A stretch of DNA of 5,928 nucleotides from JAVZCJ01 sp964532175 (GTDB lineage Archaea; Thermoproteota; Nitrososphaeria_A; Caldarchaeales; JAVZCJ01): contig CAZHGP010000056.1 of NCBI GenBank assembly GCA_964532175.1, positions 1 to 5,928 on the forward strand, given 5' to 3'. The notes beneath the pieces were generated by a model, which saw nothing but the letters and a program-made list of their open reading frames with translations, was not told where the DNA came from and ran no database searches. Below, in pieces: positions 5,844 to 5,928 of the stretch (position 1 is the first letter of the stretch; each line of letters begins with the position of its first letter). Made by a program: the position numbers and the translations under genes.

Positions 5844-5928
5844 TTGAGAATAAAAATAATCTAGTCTTTCTTTTTTTAGTCAAATATTATCAAGATAAAT
5901 ATATTTTTAGAACTAATAAATAAGAAAG

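Noticed and set aside
1..5928. CRISPR array, insertion sequence, tRNA or rRNA
   Set aside because: No regularly spaced repeats, transposase motifs, GC-rich cloverleaf or rRNA-like segment was seen on either strand.

Overview
This window looks like a piece of an AT-rich archaeal genome, roughly three quarters A+T by eye. The archaeal signs are BRE/TATA-type promoters (A-rich stretch followed by TTTATATA, TTTAAA or TTTATAAA). Two genes have their TATA box about 27 bases before the ATG, which predicts leaderless mRNAs. The other genes carry GAGGT or GGTGAT Shine-Dalgarno (SD) motifs. The protein relatives are also archaeal or thermophile-like: a diacetylchitobiose-deacetylase-type PIG-L enzyme, a Thermotoga AglA-like GH4 glucosidase and an archaeal B12-binding-type radical SAM protein. 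A thermophilic Thermoproteota-type lineage is my best guess, but the sequence does not fix the taxon.

Layout from left to right. (1) 1-746, minus: a PIG-L/LmbE-family N-acetyl-sugar deacetylase, with its C-terminus cut off by the window edge. (2) 764-2038, minus: an MFS transporter only 17 bases upstream of it, so the two form one operon. (3) 2039-2263: a divergent promoter region. (4) 2264-2605, plus: a 113-aa, probably beta-rich small protein that faintly resembles C-glycoside deglycosidase beta subunits. (5) 2629-3996, minus, convergent with it: a GH4 NAD/Mn-dependent alpha-glucosidase. Its true N-terminus, with the Rossmann GAGS motif, lies upstream of the first ATG and appears to begin at an AUU codon behind a good SD. 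(6) 3997-4242: GH4 promoter plus a T-rich terminator of the next gene. (7) 4243-5754, minus: a radical SAM protein with a degenerate B12-binding-like N-domain. (8) 5755-5928: its promoter, embedded in a perfect 13-bp inverted repeat, and an orphan plus-strand promoter-like site.

How the genes may work together (inference): the transporter, the deacetylase, the GH4 glycosidase and perhaps the small protein form a carbohydrate-use island. The transporter would import a glycoside or (acetylated) oligosaccharide, the deacetylase would remove N-acetyl groups, and the GH4 enzyme would cleave the glycosidic bond by its 3-keto oxidation-elimination mechanism. The radical SAM gene has its own promoter and terminator and need not belong to this pathway.

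The most notable observation is start-codon usage. The two genes predicted to be leaderless start with ATG, while the three genes with an SD start with GTG, TTG and, apparently, ATT. I found no tRNA, rRNA, CRISPR array or insertion sequence.
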